Below are positions 34,402-44,025 of a DNA stretch of 64,000 nucleotides, one piece after another. The position numbers and the translations under genes are program-made. The DNA is from Flavobacterium sp. HSC-32F16 (GTDB taxonomy: Bacteria > Bacteroidota > Bacteroidia > Flavobacteriales > Flavobacteriaceae), in NCBI RefSeq assembly GCF_024171645.1, contig NZ_JALKAC010000001.1, positions 1,302,001 to 1,366,000 on the forward strand, read 5' to 3'. The notes below the pieces were generated by a model, which saw nothing but the letters and a program-made list of their open reading frames with translations, did not search any database and was not told where the DNA came from. Numbering within the stretch: position 1 is the stretch's first letter; every line of letters begins with the position of its first letter.

Positions 34402-36012
34402 TTAATTGGATTGTTTAATATCATCAAAGTAATAAGTCTCCCCTAATCCTGTTTTATCAAAGTCAGGGAACAAAATTACTCTGTCGTATTTAATACTGCT
34501 GCCAAAAGAAGCTGCACTTGTAAGATCAAATGTCAGCACTTCCCAGCCATTGGCAACGGTTGTTAGTGCTTCTACTTGTGTATTAACACTTGGATTTCCG
34601 TTTCCATCTTTTGGCGAAGTCGAAAGTTCCATTTTGTATAATATTTTTACTCCGGCTCTTGGCGACCAAACTGTTACTTTAACTTTTGTTCCTTTTGCTG
34701 CGTCAAATGGATTTTCAAGATTTAAACTTGCTCCTCCCCAAGTTTCTGCTCCTGTCTTTTTATCTAACTTCACTACTTTATTAGAAACATTTAATCCTGT
34801 TTTATTAGGGTTTGTAACTACTGAAGCATCTACATTTCCAAATCCGCCCCAAGTGTATGTTAAAGTTGGAGATTCAAAATCAATTGGCAGAGATACTGTT
34901 TCAGCCGCAGTTTTATAAAAATAAATATTATCAATATAAATATTTTTACCTGATACCGGATTTGTATCTAATTTTAACTGGTAAATATCTGCCACTGTGA
35001 AACCACTCTGACTAGTAAATGCAGAAATTGGAATATCAATACTTGTCCATTGATTTAAAGTAAGATCTTTTGTTATCGGTCTTTCTCCATTTGTTTTGGT
35101 TTTACTAATAAGGAATATAGCAAGCTTCTCTAAATCTGCGGTCCAGACATCCATATGAAGATACTCCATTCCAGAAACATCAATCGTAACATCATCTGCC
35201 AATGCAATTCCCTGATAGTTTAGATTTGTATAATTAAGCATTTTATCTCCATCTAAATCAAATTCAGAAAAAGCTGTTGACTGTCCCCAGTTTGGATAAA
35301 ACACAGTCCCTGCAAGATCTGTATACTTAGAGCTGTAAATAGAAATAACGTCTGCTGCTTGTCTTCCAGGCTGTGCTGGTGCAGATGTTGTTGGATTCAC
35401 TACTAATTTTGCCGTAACCTCTTCTGTGTGTTCCGTTGTTTTTATAGCTGCACTTTTAGAAACTACTTTAATAGTATAAACTCCAGCAGTTTGATACGTA
35501 TACGAAACTGATTCGCCATTATTAGCCGAAATTGGATCAGGATGTCCTGCTTCTCCAAAATACACATCATAGAATAAAGCAAAATCAGCAGTTGCTGTAA
35601 CAGTTATTTTATTAGAAACCAATTTATCATTTGCTACTACAACTTTCAAATTTTCAGGAGCTTTAAAAGAAACTACGATTTCTTTTTCTACTTCAGTAGT
35701 TTTTCCGTTAAGTCCAACAGCTATAATTTTAGATTTATAAACTCCTTCTTTGTAAACGTGCGATATAGTGGCTCCTACGCCTGCGTAATCAGATTCCGGG
35801 CTTCCATCACCAAAATTGATTTTGTATTGTGCTGCTCCCTCACCTTTTGGTAAAAAGGTAACTTTTCCGGTATTATCTTGAGTAACCGTTGCCAGAGCCG
35901 AAATATTGGCCGGTGCAGTTATTCCTTCTAAATCAATATCCAAGTCATCGTTTGCACAGCCTATGAGAACTGCCAAAACGAAAAAATTTATAATAAAATG
36001 TATTTTTTTCAT
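34402..36012 (-). CDS. surface glycan-binding lipoprotein (SGBP-like)
   Basis: The 536-residue lipoprotein (lipobox IGC, C19) has two PKD-like domains (about 30-115 and 118-205), with INFGDGSPESDY and YTIKVV motifs. A C-terminal region carries a jelly-roll, including YIDNIYFYKTA and LILFPDFDKTGLGETYYFDDI-type strands. It occupies the SusE/SusF-like position behind SusD, so it most likely binds the polysaccharide at the surface. The sequence itself does not show a substrate. Confidence 0.8.
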   Translation of the reverse strand: MKKIHFIINFFVLAVLIGCANDDLDIDLEGITAPANISALATVTQDNTGKVTFLPKGEGAAQYKINFGDGSPESDYAGVGATISHVYKEGVYKSKIIAVGLNGKTTEVEKEIVVSFKAPENLKVVVANDKLVSNKITVTATADFALFYDVYFGEAGHPDPISANNGESVSYTYQTAGVYTIKVVSKSAAIKTTEHTEEVTAKLVVNPTTSAPAQPGRQAADVISIYSSKYTDLAGTVFYPNWGQSTAFSEFDLDGDKMLNYTNLNYQGIALADDVTIDVSGMEYLHMDVWTADLEKLAIFLISKTKTNGERPITKDLTLNQWTSIDIPISAFTSQSGFTVADIYQLKLDTNPVSGKNIYIDNIYFYKTAAETVSLPIDFESPTLTYTWGGFGNVDASVVTNPNKTGLNVSNKVVKLDKKTGAETWGGASLNLENPFDAAKGTKVKVTVWSPRAGVKILYKMELSTSPKDGNGNPSVNTQVEALTTVANGWEVLTFDLTSAASFGSSIKYDRVILFPDFDKTGLGETYYFDDIKQSN

Positions 36013-36023
36013 AATTGATGTTT

Positions 36024-37523
36024 TTAGTATCCAGGATTTTGTGTCCAGTTTCCGTTTGCAAATTGAATTTCTTCAATAGGAAGTGGAAATAATTCGTTTT
36101 TATCAGCTTTAAAGCCCGGTATAGTTCCGGCAGCTTTTCCAGTTCTTACTAAGTCAAAGAAACGATGTCCTTCACCAAAAAGTTCTATTCTTCTTTCATC
36201 CAAGATATTATCTGTCAATGCCGCTCCCGAAGTTGCGATATCATGATTTGTATCTCCAAAAGCGCGTCTTCTTACCAAATTAAGATATGTTCTTGCCTTT
36301 CCATCATCGATTGCCCCTCTGTTATAAGCTTCTGCAGCCATTAAAAGTACATCTGCATAACGAATCGCTCTGTAGTTGTTTGGATTTGTTAAATTCAGAT
36401 CTCCTGCAGCATCTTTACTTCTTTTTCTTGGCAGATATTTTCTGTTGAAGAATCCTGTATCTTCATTTCCTTTTCCAAATGTGATACCATTTCCATTATC
36501 ATAAGAAGCATTTGCCAATGCCCATGCGTTAATATCCAAAATTGCTACATCTTTACGTTTATCACCGCTTTGAAATGCATCGTAAGAATCTTGAGTTGGA
36601 ATATTAAAACTATATCCTGATGAGAATAAAGGACCTGAATAGTTACGAATACCGTTAAAACCAACTGCTACGTTTCCTTCGCTGCATTGTAAACATCCAA
36701 ACCCTGCTCCTTCAACATCTGTATATTGAACTTCAAAAACAGATTCTGTTCCGTTTTCACCTTCTGCTTCAAACATGGCATTATAATCGGTTACCAAAGA
36801 ATATTTTCCTGAAGTAATTACAGCATCTAATGACGCTGCGGCCTGAGCAAATTTGTTTTGATACAGATACGCTTTTCCTAATAATGCCTGAGCAGCACCT
36901 TTAGTTATACGCCCTTGCTGCGCTGCATTTGGAGACAGATTAGCAGATGCGAAAATTAAATCGGCCTCAATAGATGCGTAAACATCCTGAACTGATGAAC
37001 GAGGAATTGTCTTTTCATCACCAATTTTAAATCTCGCATCGCCTTTCATCGGGATACCTCCAAACCATTTTACTAACTCAAACTGATAATACGCTCTTAA
37101 AAAACGTGCTTCTGCAATAACCTGGGTTCTTCCCGGAAAATCTGTTTTATCTTGAAATTCCAGAATATAATTGGCTCTTTGAACACCAGCAAACATCCAA
37201 TTCCAGATATCTCTTAAATTGCTGTTTACAGGTGTATGAATCATATCGTCGATTTGCTGAAAACCAATTACATCGGTTGGGCTTTCTCCTCCGCAAAGTG
37301 TATTATCTGAAGCAATTTCTCCTAGTAAAACATTTACGTAAGAAGACTGTAATAAATCGTAAGCTGCAATTAATGCATTGTCATATTCTTCTTTTGAATT
37401 AAAATAATTCTCTGAGTCGATAGAATATTCTGGTTTTGGATCTATATACTCATCCGAACAAGAAATAAGTACGGTCGAGAATAAAACCAGTGTTATAGTG
37501 GATATAAATAAATACTTTTTCAT
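36024..37523 (-). CDS. RagB/SusD family nutrient-uptake lipoprotein
   Basis: The 499-residue lipoprotein (lipobox LISC, C22) has the SusD pattern: YFNSKEEYDNALIAAYDLLQ, ARFLRAYYQFELVKWFGGIPM, TKGAAQALLGKAYLYQNKFAQAA, YRAIRYADVLLMAAEAYNRG and RRIELFGEGHRFFDLVRTG. It sits on the outer face of the outer membrane as the lid of the SusC transporter, capturing oligosaccharides. It begins 12 bases after the SusC stop. Confidence 0.96.
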   Translation of the reverse strand: MKKYLFISTITLVLFSTVLISCSDEYIDPKPEYSIDSENYFNSKEEYDNALIAAYDLLQSSYVNVLLGEIASDNTLCGGESPTDVIGFQQIDDMIHTPVNSNLRDIWNWMFAGVQRANYILEFQDKTDFPGRTQVIAEARFLRAYYQFELVKWFGGIPMKGDARFKIGDEKTIPRSSVQDVYASIEADLIFASANLSPNAAQQGRITKGAAQALLGKAYLYQNKFAQAAASLDAVITSGKYSLVTDYNAMFEAEGENGTESVFEVQYTDVEGAGFGCLQCSEGNVAVGFNGIRNYSGPLFSSGYSFNIPTQDSYDAFQSGDKRKDVAILDINAWALANASYDNGNGITFGKGNEDTGFFNRKYLPRKRSKDAAGDLNLTNPNNYRAIRYADVLLMAAEAYNRGAIDDGKARTYLNLVRRRAFGDTNHDIATSGAALTDNILDERRIELFGEGHRFFDLVRTGKAAGTIPGFKADKNELFPLPIEEIQFANGNWTQNPGY

Positions 37524-37534
37524 TTTAATTGAAA

Positions 37535-40500
37535 TTAAAAATTAATGTTTAAGCCCAATAAATAAGTTCTTGGGATTGGATAGAAACCATAATCGATTCC
37601 AGCCCCAATAGGAGATTGCGAGGTATTGTCTCTATTTGTCGGACCAAAAGAAGCGCCCGGATCAAAACCTTTATATTTTGTAAATGTGTAAAGGTTATTT
37701 ACTCCTGCATAAAGTCTTAATTTTGAAACTCCTGCTTTTTGAGATATTGCCGGATTAAGTGTATAACCAAGCTGCACATTCTGGATTCTTAAGTAAGAAG
37801 CATCTTCTACAAAATAATCAGAAAAAACATTATTTGATGTTGCTCCTGTTGTAACTCTTGGTGTAGAATTACTTGTCCCCGGTCCTGTCCATCTGTCTAA
37901 AACATAATTGATACGATTGGCATCAGAAAGTGTTCTTTCGTAATTACGCACCATATCGTTTCCTACTGATGCAAATGTAAATACAGCAAAATCAAGTGCT
38001 TTGTAGTTCAATTGCAAATTGAAACCCATTGTAGCATCTGGAATTGGGTCGCCAATATTAGTTTTATCTTTTGTATCAATTACACCGTCGCCATTTAAAT
38101 CAACATAGCGAAGATCTCCAGGCGCAGCATTTGCTCCTAAGGCCAATTGAGATGGATGCGCATCGATTTCTGCCTGATTTTGGAAAATTCCATCTGTTTT
38201 ATATCCGTAAAAATACCCCATTGGTTTTCCAATTTCCATTCTTGAAGGAGCCGGCTGTCCTACGCCAAAAGCACCGCCTTCAATAAATCCAGTTCCGTTA
38301 TTAACTTCTGTTACTTTATTATTCAGGAAAGTAACATTGTAACCTACGCTGAAAGAAAATGAATCAGAAAATTTATCTTTGTAATCAATTGCAAATTCAA
38401 AACCTGAGTTTTTAACTGTTCCCGCATTTAAAGTTGGAGCGCTTGCTCCTGGTGCACCTGTACCGTTAATACCCGAAACCGGAATATTTGGAATCAATAA
38501 ATCTTTTCTGGTATCAATAAAATAATCGGCTACGATGAAAATTTTATCATTTAATATTTTTAAGTCTAAACCAACGTCAAACTTTTGAGCTTCTTCCCAT
38601 TTCAAATCCGCATTTGACACTTGTCCGTTTGCAGTTCCGTTAACTAAAGAACCATTAAATACATAAGTAGCTTCTCCAGATAATAATCCTAAATAACCGT
38701 AATTAGGAATCTGGTCATTTCCTAAAGTACCGTAACTCGCTCTTAGTTTCAGGAAGTTCACAAATTTTGGCTGTCCGAAGAAACCTTCATCAGAAATTAC
38801 CCAGCCTGCAGTAAACGAAGGAAAGTAACCTACTTTGTTACCCGGACCAAATTTTGTAGAAGCATCACGTCTTATCATTGCAGATAGCAGATATTTCCCT
38901 TTGTAATCGTATTGCAGTCTTCCAAAATAAGAAAGTCTTCTTTGATCGTACACATAAGAACTATTAGTAAGTGTTTCCGAAGTTCCTTTTGTTAAAGAGA
39001 TATCGGCATTTTCCCAAACATTATTAGGAACATCAAAACCAGTAGCATATAAACCGTTACCCCATTCTTTAAAAATTGTTGTTCCTACAGTTCCGGTAAT
39101 ATTATGAGATTCTGCAATTTTTGTATTGTAGGTGCCAAAAAGGTCAAATGAATAATTATTGTCATTTACAGCCCCTTGTCTAACAGAACTTCTTTGTACA
39201 TCAAAAACTTTTCCGCCATAACTAATTTGTTTGTCAAACGTTTTTGATTCACTGTTTGAGGTATTAAAACCTATAGAACTTGATAATGTAAATCCTTTGA
39301 ATATTTTATAATCTAAACCAAAATTTCCGTTTAGTTTTTTGTAGTTATAATCATTGTATGTATTGGCAATTTGTGCCAATGGATTAATGATTTCCGTTCC
39401 TAAACCTGTTGTACTTGGCACTAAAGAATATTCGCCGTTTGCATCGTATGGACTTAATGTTGCAGGAACGTTTAAGGCATTAAAAAGAACCGAACCTAAT
39501 CCGTTTTCATTTAATGTCTTTCTGGTAAAATAAGTATAAATAACATTGGTCTTCAATTTGATTTTATCACTCAAATCAGCACCCAGAGCAATTCTGGCTG
39601 TATTTCTTAAAAATCCTGATTTATCTCCGCCCACAATACCTTCCTGATCCAGATGTGAACCACTAATAGAATAGGTTATTTTTTCAGATCCGCCGGAAAT
39701 TGTCAAATCGTTATTAATAATTGGAGCGTTTTCAAAAACTTCATCCTGCCAGTTAGTTCCTTTACCAAGCCCGCTAACATTTGGATAAGGCAAAGCTCTT
39801 CCGCCGTTTGCATAACTTTCATTTAAAAGCAAAGCATATTCTGTAGCATTTAAAGTTGGCAGTTTTCTTGAAGTCTGCTGGAAACCGGCATAACTATTAA
39901 AAGAAACTCTGGTTTTAGAATTCTTTTTACCCATTTTAGTAGTAACCAAAATGATTCCGTTTGCACCAATAGTTCCATAAATTGCTGCCTGAGCATCTTT
40001 TAAAACCGTAATAGTTTCAATATCATTTGGATTTAAGATTCCTAAATCTCCAACATAGCCATCAATAATAACGGTTGGTTTATTTTCACCATTTGTGGCT
40101 ATACCACGAATACGAATATCAAGCGGTGCACCCGGCGCTCCTGACTGCGTCGTTACGTTAACCCCAGAAATAGTTCCTTGTAAAGCCTGTTCGATTCTTG
40201 CTGGTTTTAAGATGTCCAGCGTTTTACTGTCTAAAACTGCTACAGCTCCGGTAACCTCTCTTTTTTTCTGGGTACCGTAACCAATAACAACCACTTCGTC
40301 AAGTGACTTTGTATCGTCGCTCATTCTTACAGTCATTTTAGTTCCGGAAACAGCAGCTTCCTGCGTTCTGTAACCAATATAACTGAAGATAATTGGAGTT
40401 CCTTTTGGAACATCGGTTAGTTTAAAAGATCCGTCGAAGTCTGTGGTTGTACTTTTAGACGAATTTTTAACTTTTACATTTACACCTGGCAATGATAAAC

Positions 40501-40597
40501 CAGAAGCATCTAATACTGTTCCTGAAACATCTAAGTTCTGCGAGAACGCAAAAGATGTAAACAGTAATAGTACTGTTAGTAATAATTTGGATTTCAT
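37535..40597 (-). CDS. SusC/RagA TonB-linked outer-membrane protein
   Basis: The 1020-residue protein has a signal peptide (MKSKLLLTVLLLFTSFAFSQ), a carboxypeptidase-regulatory domain (22-95), the SusC plug sequence IGYGTQKKREVTGAV, ALQGTISGVNV and GANGIILVTTK, then the barrel ending YPIPRTYLLGLNINF. It imports oligosaccharides bound by the SusD partner, using TonB energy. As the first gene of the five-gene unit, it indicates that expression is probably controlled from just upstream, where the regulator gene also lies. I found no clear -33/-7 consensus in the 240-base gap. Confidence 0.97.
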   Translation of the reverse strand: MKSKLLLTVLLLFTSFAFSQNLDVSGTVLDASGLSLPGVNVKVKNSSKSTTTDFDGSFKLTDVPKGTPIIFSYIGYRTQEAAVSGTKMTVRMSDDTKSLDEVVVIGYGTQKKREVTGAVAVLDSKTLDILKPARIEQALQGTISGVNVTTQSGAPGAPLDIRIRGIATNGENKPTVIIDGYVGDLGILNPNDIETITVLKDAQAAIYGTIGANGIILVTTKMGKKNSKTRVSFNSYAGFQQTSRKLPTLNATEYALLLNESYANGGRALPYPNVSGLGKGTNWQDEVFENAPIINNDLTISGGSEKITYSISGSHLDQEGIVGGDKSGFLRNTARIALGADLSDKIKLKTNVIYTYFTRKTLNENGLGSVLFNALNVPATLSPYDANGEYSLVPSTTGLGTEIINPLAQIANTYNDYNYKKLNGNFGLDYKIFKGFTLSSSIGFNTSNSESKTFDKQISYGGKVFDVQRSSVRQGAVNDNNYSFDLFGTYNTKIAESHNITGTVGTTIFKEWGNGLYATGFDVPNNVWENADISLTKGTSETLTNSSYVYDQRRLSYFGRLQYDYKGKYLLSAMIRRDASTKFGPGNKVGYFPSFTAGWVISDEGFFGQPKFVNFLKLRASYGTLGNDQIPNYGYLGLLSGEATYVFNGSLVNGTANGQVSNADLKWEEAQKFDVGLDLKILNDKIFIVADYFIDTRKDLLIPNIPVSGINGTGAPGASAPTLNAGTVKNSGFEFAIDYKDKFSDSFSFSVGYNVTFLNNKVTEVNNGTGFIEGGAFGVGQPAPSRMEIGKPMGYFYGYKTDGIFQNQAEIDAHPSQLALGANAAPGDLRYVDLNGDGVIDTKDKTNIGDPIPDATMGFNLQLNYKALDFAVFTFASVGNDMVRNYERTLSDANRINYVLDRWTGPGTSNSTPRVTTGATSNNVFSDYFVEDASYLRIQNVQLGYTLNPAISQKAGVSKLRLYAGVNNLYTFTKYKGFDPGASFGPTNRDNTSQSPIGAGIDYGFYPIPRTYLLGLNINF

Positions 40598-40838
40598 AAT
40601 TAGTTAGTTTTTATTGATAGCTAAATTTATCTGTTCCTCTTATGAAAACGATAAATTTAACCTCAACAAAAAACATACATCATAAAAAAATACAATCTAA
40701 ATTAAGGATATAACAAAATAACCCGCCGAATAGCTCTAATTTCCGAATGTTAATTTTATTAACATTTGTGTCAGTATTTCCTAATAAAATCCTAATGTTG
40801 TGGTAATGTATAGGTGTTTTGTTCTTATTATTGAACTC
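40598..40838. other. gap between glucan operon and its regulator
   Basis: About 240 bases with no gene. It must hold the susC promoter, but no good TTTG/TAnnTTTG pair is seen. A hairpin at about 40807-40845 overlaps the regulator's stop codon. Confidence 0.4.
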
Positions 40839-43640
40839 CTATACAGCCAGAATATATTCGACTAAACCGATTTCGTGCTGTAAATCCATTTTTTTACGCA
40901 AACGGTATCGTTTTATCTCAACACTTCTTACCGAAATATTGAACATTGGAGCAATTTCTTTTGATGAAAGATTCAATCGAAGATAAGCACATAAGCGAAG
41001 ATCATTTGGAGTTAACACCGGATGCATTTGTTTTATTCTTTTCAGGAAATCTTTATCAGCGTTATCAAAAGCTTCTTTAAATACATTCCAGGAATCCTCC
41101 TCTGTAATATTTTTATTGATGGTGCTAATTACAGATTTGATGTTTGAACTGTCATTTTGAGCTGTTTTTTTCAAATCTTCTTTAATAAATGCCAGTAATT
41201 CGTTTTTGCTGTTTAAACTCATAGTCGAAACTGCCAATTCGCGGTTTTTATTATCAACATCCTGAGAAAGCTGTTCGTTTCGAAGTTTCATTAATTGCTG
41301 TTCATTTTCGAGTTCTTTGATTTCTAATAAAAGATTATTCTCCTCAATGAGCTTTTCTTTTTGCTTTTGATAATAATTTCGATAGGCTTTATTAACAAAA
41401 TAAGCCATTGTAAGCATCAAAAGAAAATAGATAAAATAAGCCAGATTTGTTAAATACCAAGGTTTTAAAACAACAAACGTATACGAAGCCGCATTCTGCA
41501 AAATGGTGTTGGCGTATTTTGCCCTGACCCTGAATGTGTATTTTCCCGGAGGAAGATTCTTAAAATTCGCTGTTGCCTTTGTACTCCATTCACTCCACTC
41601 ATTCTGAAAACCTTCTAATAAATATTGATATTCAGAATTAATGTATTTGTTGTATTCAGGAACTGTATAATTGAGCGTAATATTATTTTCGTCAGATTTA
41701 AAACTTCCTTCATTTAAAATTCCCACATTTTTAAAAGTTTCATTTTGCTTATTAGTGCTAATATCAGTAATAAAAACATTGTAATTTTTAAAACTAAGAT
41801 CCTCAATATTAAGCGTATAATATCCGTCTGTAGTTCCTATTAAATAAGTTGATTTAGAAATTTGAGTGATATTTTCATATCCTAACATCGAATTCGTCAG
41901 CGAGGACGGAATCGGGATTATGTTTTCCTTTAATTGATTACTTAGTTTACTGGCCGAGAAATAGTGGATATAATTTTTAGAAAAAAGCCAGATTTTATTT
42001 GAATTGTCCACAATTAATTTACCCGAAGTATATTCGTCTTTTTCAAAAATCGAGCTTAATACATTGTCTTTTACAAATTGTTTTGTTTTTGGATTCAATT
42101 TAAAAATACCCTCTTTGTAAGCATAATAAATTGAATTGTTGAATTTTGTTAAACTGGCATATTTTCCTTTATCCGGACTTTTATAAGTATAAAAGCCTTG
42201 TGTTTTTGATAGTGATTGATCCAGCTTTAATCTAAAAATTCCTTTGTATTCATGGCTGACATAAACTTCAAGATTATCGCCTATTTCAAAATAACGAGAT
42301 GAATAATCAAATCCCTGAATTTTATTTTTGAAAAACCACTGATTTCCTGTTTTTTCTAAAACCGAAATACCATAATAATTCCCTTGAAGCAACTGATTTT
42401 TATTTCCCGGAACGGGTTCAAATTTCCAGGTTCCAGAAGCCGAAAATATACTTTTGGCCGAATCATTTATTACAACAAAAGTTCCCGAATCATGTCCGCA
42501 GAAAAGCGTGTTATCGCATACCGCTAAAGACCAAACCTGTCCTTTTGTACCGTTTATAAATCTAAACTCCTGATTGCTTTGATTGGGCTTACAGAATAAT
42601 CCCTGATTGGTTCCAATATACAACATTCCGTTATGGATCGCCGAAGCATAAACAGTTCCCAAAACGCCGGAATCATCTGTAAAACTACGCACCGGCGACT
42701 GCATATTGATGCAATTTATTCCGTTATCCAATCCTGTCCATAGATTTTGGTCTTTATCTTCAAAAAGAGACAAAGCCGTATTGTTACTCAAACCTTTACT
42801 CTGCGTAAGGTGGTATTTTAATTTTCCGTTTTCAGATAAAATAAAAATTCCGTTTGAAACTGTTCCCAATGCAAAACTGCCATCCTGCAAATGCTGACTA
42901 CTGTAAACAAAACTCGATTTTAATTCAGCATCAACATCTGTAAATACACGGGTTAATGAGTTCCCTGTAAGCTTATGAATTCCATCTGACTGCGTTTGAA
43001 TCAACAATCCTTCATCTGCGGTAAAAACATTGGCAATAGTGAACTTTTTTAAAACTGGATCATCTGAAACTAATTTGGCTTTACCGCTTTCTATTTCAAA
43101 AAGTCCTTCTTTTAAAGTCTGAAAATAAATAGCATTTTTTGAAGCAAACGATTTTACAACACCATTTTTTGGGGCGATTATTTTAAATTGTCCCGTTTTG
43201 GTATCATAGATATAAATTCGGTTCAAAGACTGGAATAAAATCCATTGATCGTATTTTAGAATATTCCAAAATTGCTCATCATCTAAAATCTTATTTTTTA
43301 TCGTATCGCTGAGCGAAGTATATTTCAGCTTTCCGTCCGGCTGTCTGGCCCAGAAACCAAAATTCATATAACTGCCCGTATATACTTTACTTCCAATGAC
43401 TTTTACAGATCGGATAATAGTTTCATTTGGTCCCGGATACAACTGCCAGCTGGTTCCATTATATTCCAAAAGTCCGTCGTTGTTGGCGAAATACAAATAA
43501 TTATTATGATCCTGCGAAATCATCCAGCTTTGATTTCCGGCTCCATAAACGGAAGGGGAATATTTAACGATTGGCGGAAATTCCTGCGAGAACAGCAGAA
43601 TATGAAATAAAAAAAGTAAGGTAGTTAGTTTAGTTTTCAA
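40839..43640 (-). CDS. ligand-binding sensor and LuxR-type HTH regulator
   Basis: The 933-residue protein has a signal peptide (residues 1-18), a beta-propeller-like sensor (about 20-645) with repeats of the Reg_prop type (e.g. FEDKDQNLWTGLDNGINCI), a triple-Tyr (Y_Y_Y) domain (YQYLLEGFQNEWSEWSTKATANFKNLPPGKYTFRVRA), one membrane helix (about 728-749), a coiled coil (758-825) and a LuxR-like HTH (876-933). It lacks histidine-kinase and receiver domains, so it is a one-component membrane-spanning regulator, not a hybrid two-component sensor. It would sense a glucan fragment in the periplasm. The start codon is TTG. Confidence 0.85.
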   Translation of the reverse strand: MKTKLTTLLFLFHILLFSQEFPPIVKYSPSVYGAGNQSWMISQDHNNYLYFANNDGLLEYNGTSWQLYPGPNETIIRSVKVIGSKVYTGSYMNFGFWARQPDGKLKYTSLSDTIKNKILDDEQFWNILKYDQWILFQSLNRIYIYDTKTGQFKIIAPKNGVVKSFASKNAIYFQTLKEGLFEIESGKAKLVSDDPVLKKFTIANVFTADEGLLIQTQSDGIHKLTGNSLTRVFTDVDAELKSSFVYSSQHLQDGSFALGTVSNGIFILSENGKLKYHLTQSKGLSNNTALSLFEDKDQNLWTGLDNGINCINMQSPVRSFTDDSGVLGTVYASAIHNGMLYIGTNQGLFCKPNQSNQEFRFINGTKGQVWSLAVCDNTLFCGHDSGTFVVINDSAKSIFSASGTWKFEPVPGNKNQLLQGNYYGISVLEKTGNQWFFKNKIQGFDYSSRYFEIGDNLEVYVSHEYKGIFRLKLDQSLSKTQGFYTYKSPDKGKYASLTKFNNSIYYAYKEGIFKLNPKTKQFVKDNVLSSIFEKDEYTSGKLIVDNSNKIWLFSKNYIHYFSASKLSNQLKENIIPIPSSLTNSMLGYENITQISKSTYLIGTTDGYYTLNIEDLSFKNYNVFITDISTNKQNETFKNVGILNEGSFKSDENNITLNYTVPEYNKYINSEYQYLLEGFQNEWSEWSTKATANFKNLPPGKYTFRVRAKYANTILQNAASYTFVVLKPWYLTNLAYFIYFLLMLTMAYFVNKAYRNYYQKQKEKLIEENNLLLEIKELENEQQLMKLRNEQLSQDVDNKNRELAVSTMSLNSKNELLAFIKEDLKKTAQNDSSNIKSVISTINKNITEEDSWNVFKEAFDNADKDFLKRIKQMHPVLTPNDLRLCAYLRLNLSSKEIAPMFNISVRSVEIKRYRLRKKMDLQHEIGLVEYILAV

Positions 43641-44025
43641 AATTTGGTCAGGATATTAAATAGTACTAAAACAGTTCTAAAATAGGATATTTATAGCTGA
43701 AACAATGCTTTTTTCTTAAAATAATGTATCTGTTCATTTTATCCTGTTTTTCATTTATAGATAATGATTTCAACTGAAGGATTCTGATAGAGTTCGAAGG
43801 ATTGAAATCGCTGGCTGTATTTTTATATAAATCGCTTTTTTTAACATTCAAATTTCAATATACCCCGTGGTTTCATAAGTAGGAAACGAATAGCATTCCA
43901 TTTATTTAATCGCTTCGGTGTCTAATTTTCAAGATCTAACATGGTAATTCTGTTAAGATTTGGAACAATATCCTTAACAAAACTCTACTCAAAATTGATT
44001 ACTTTTGTAGAAATTGACTTTTTTT
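43641..44025. other. regulator-uvrA divergent intergenic region
   Basis: This 385-base gap separates the regulator and uvrA. A small unsupported ORF on the minus strand is rejected. Near uvrA lies a -7 element at 44000-44007. Nothing else is recognised. Confidence 0.5.
44000..44007 (+). promoter_or_regulatory. putative -7 element of uvrA
   Basis: TACTTTTG fits TAnnTTTG. It lies 18 bases before the ATG at 44026, while the in-frame TTG at 44014 lies too close to the promoter. Confidence 0.45.

Noticed and set aside
40839..43640. Hybrid two-component sensor kinase
   Set aside because: No HisKA, HATPase or receiver domain is seen; the C-terminus is an HTH directly after a coiled coil.
43666..43851. 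61-residue minus-strand ORF upstream of the regulator
   Set aside because: It lies in an intergenic region, has no family match I recognise and no promoter.
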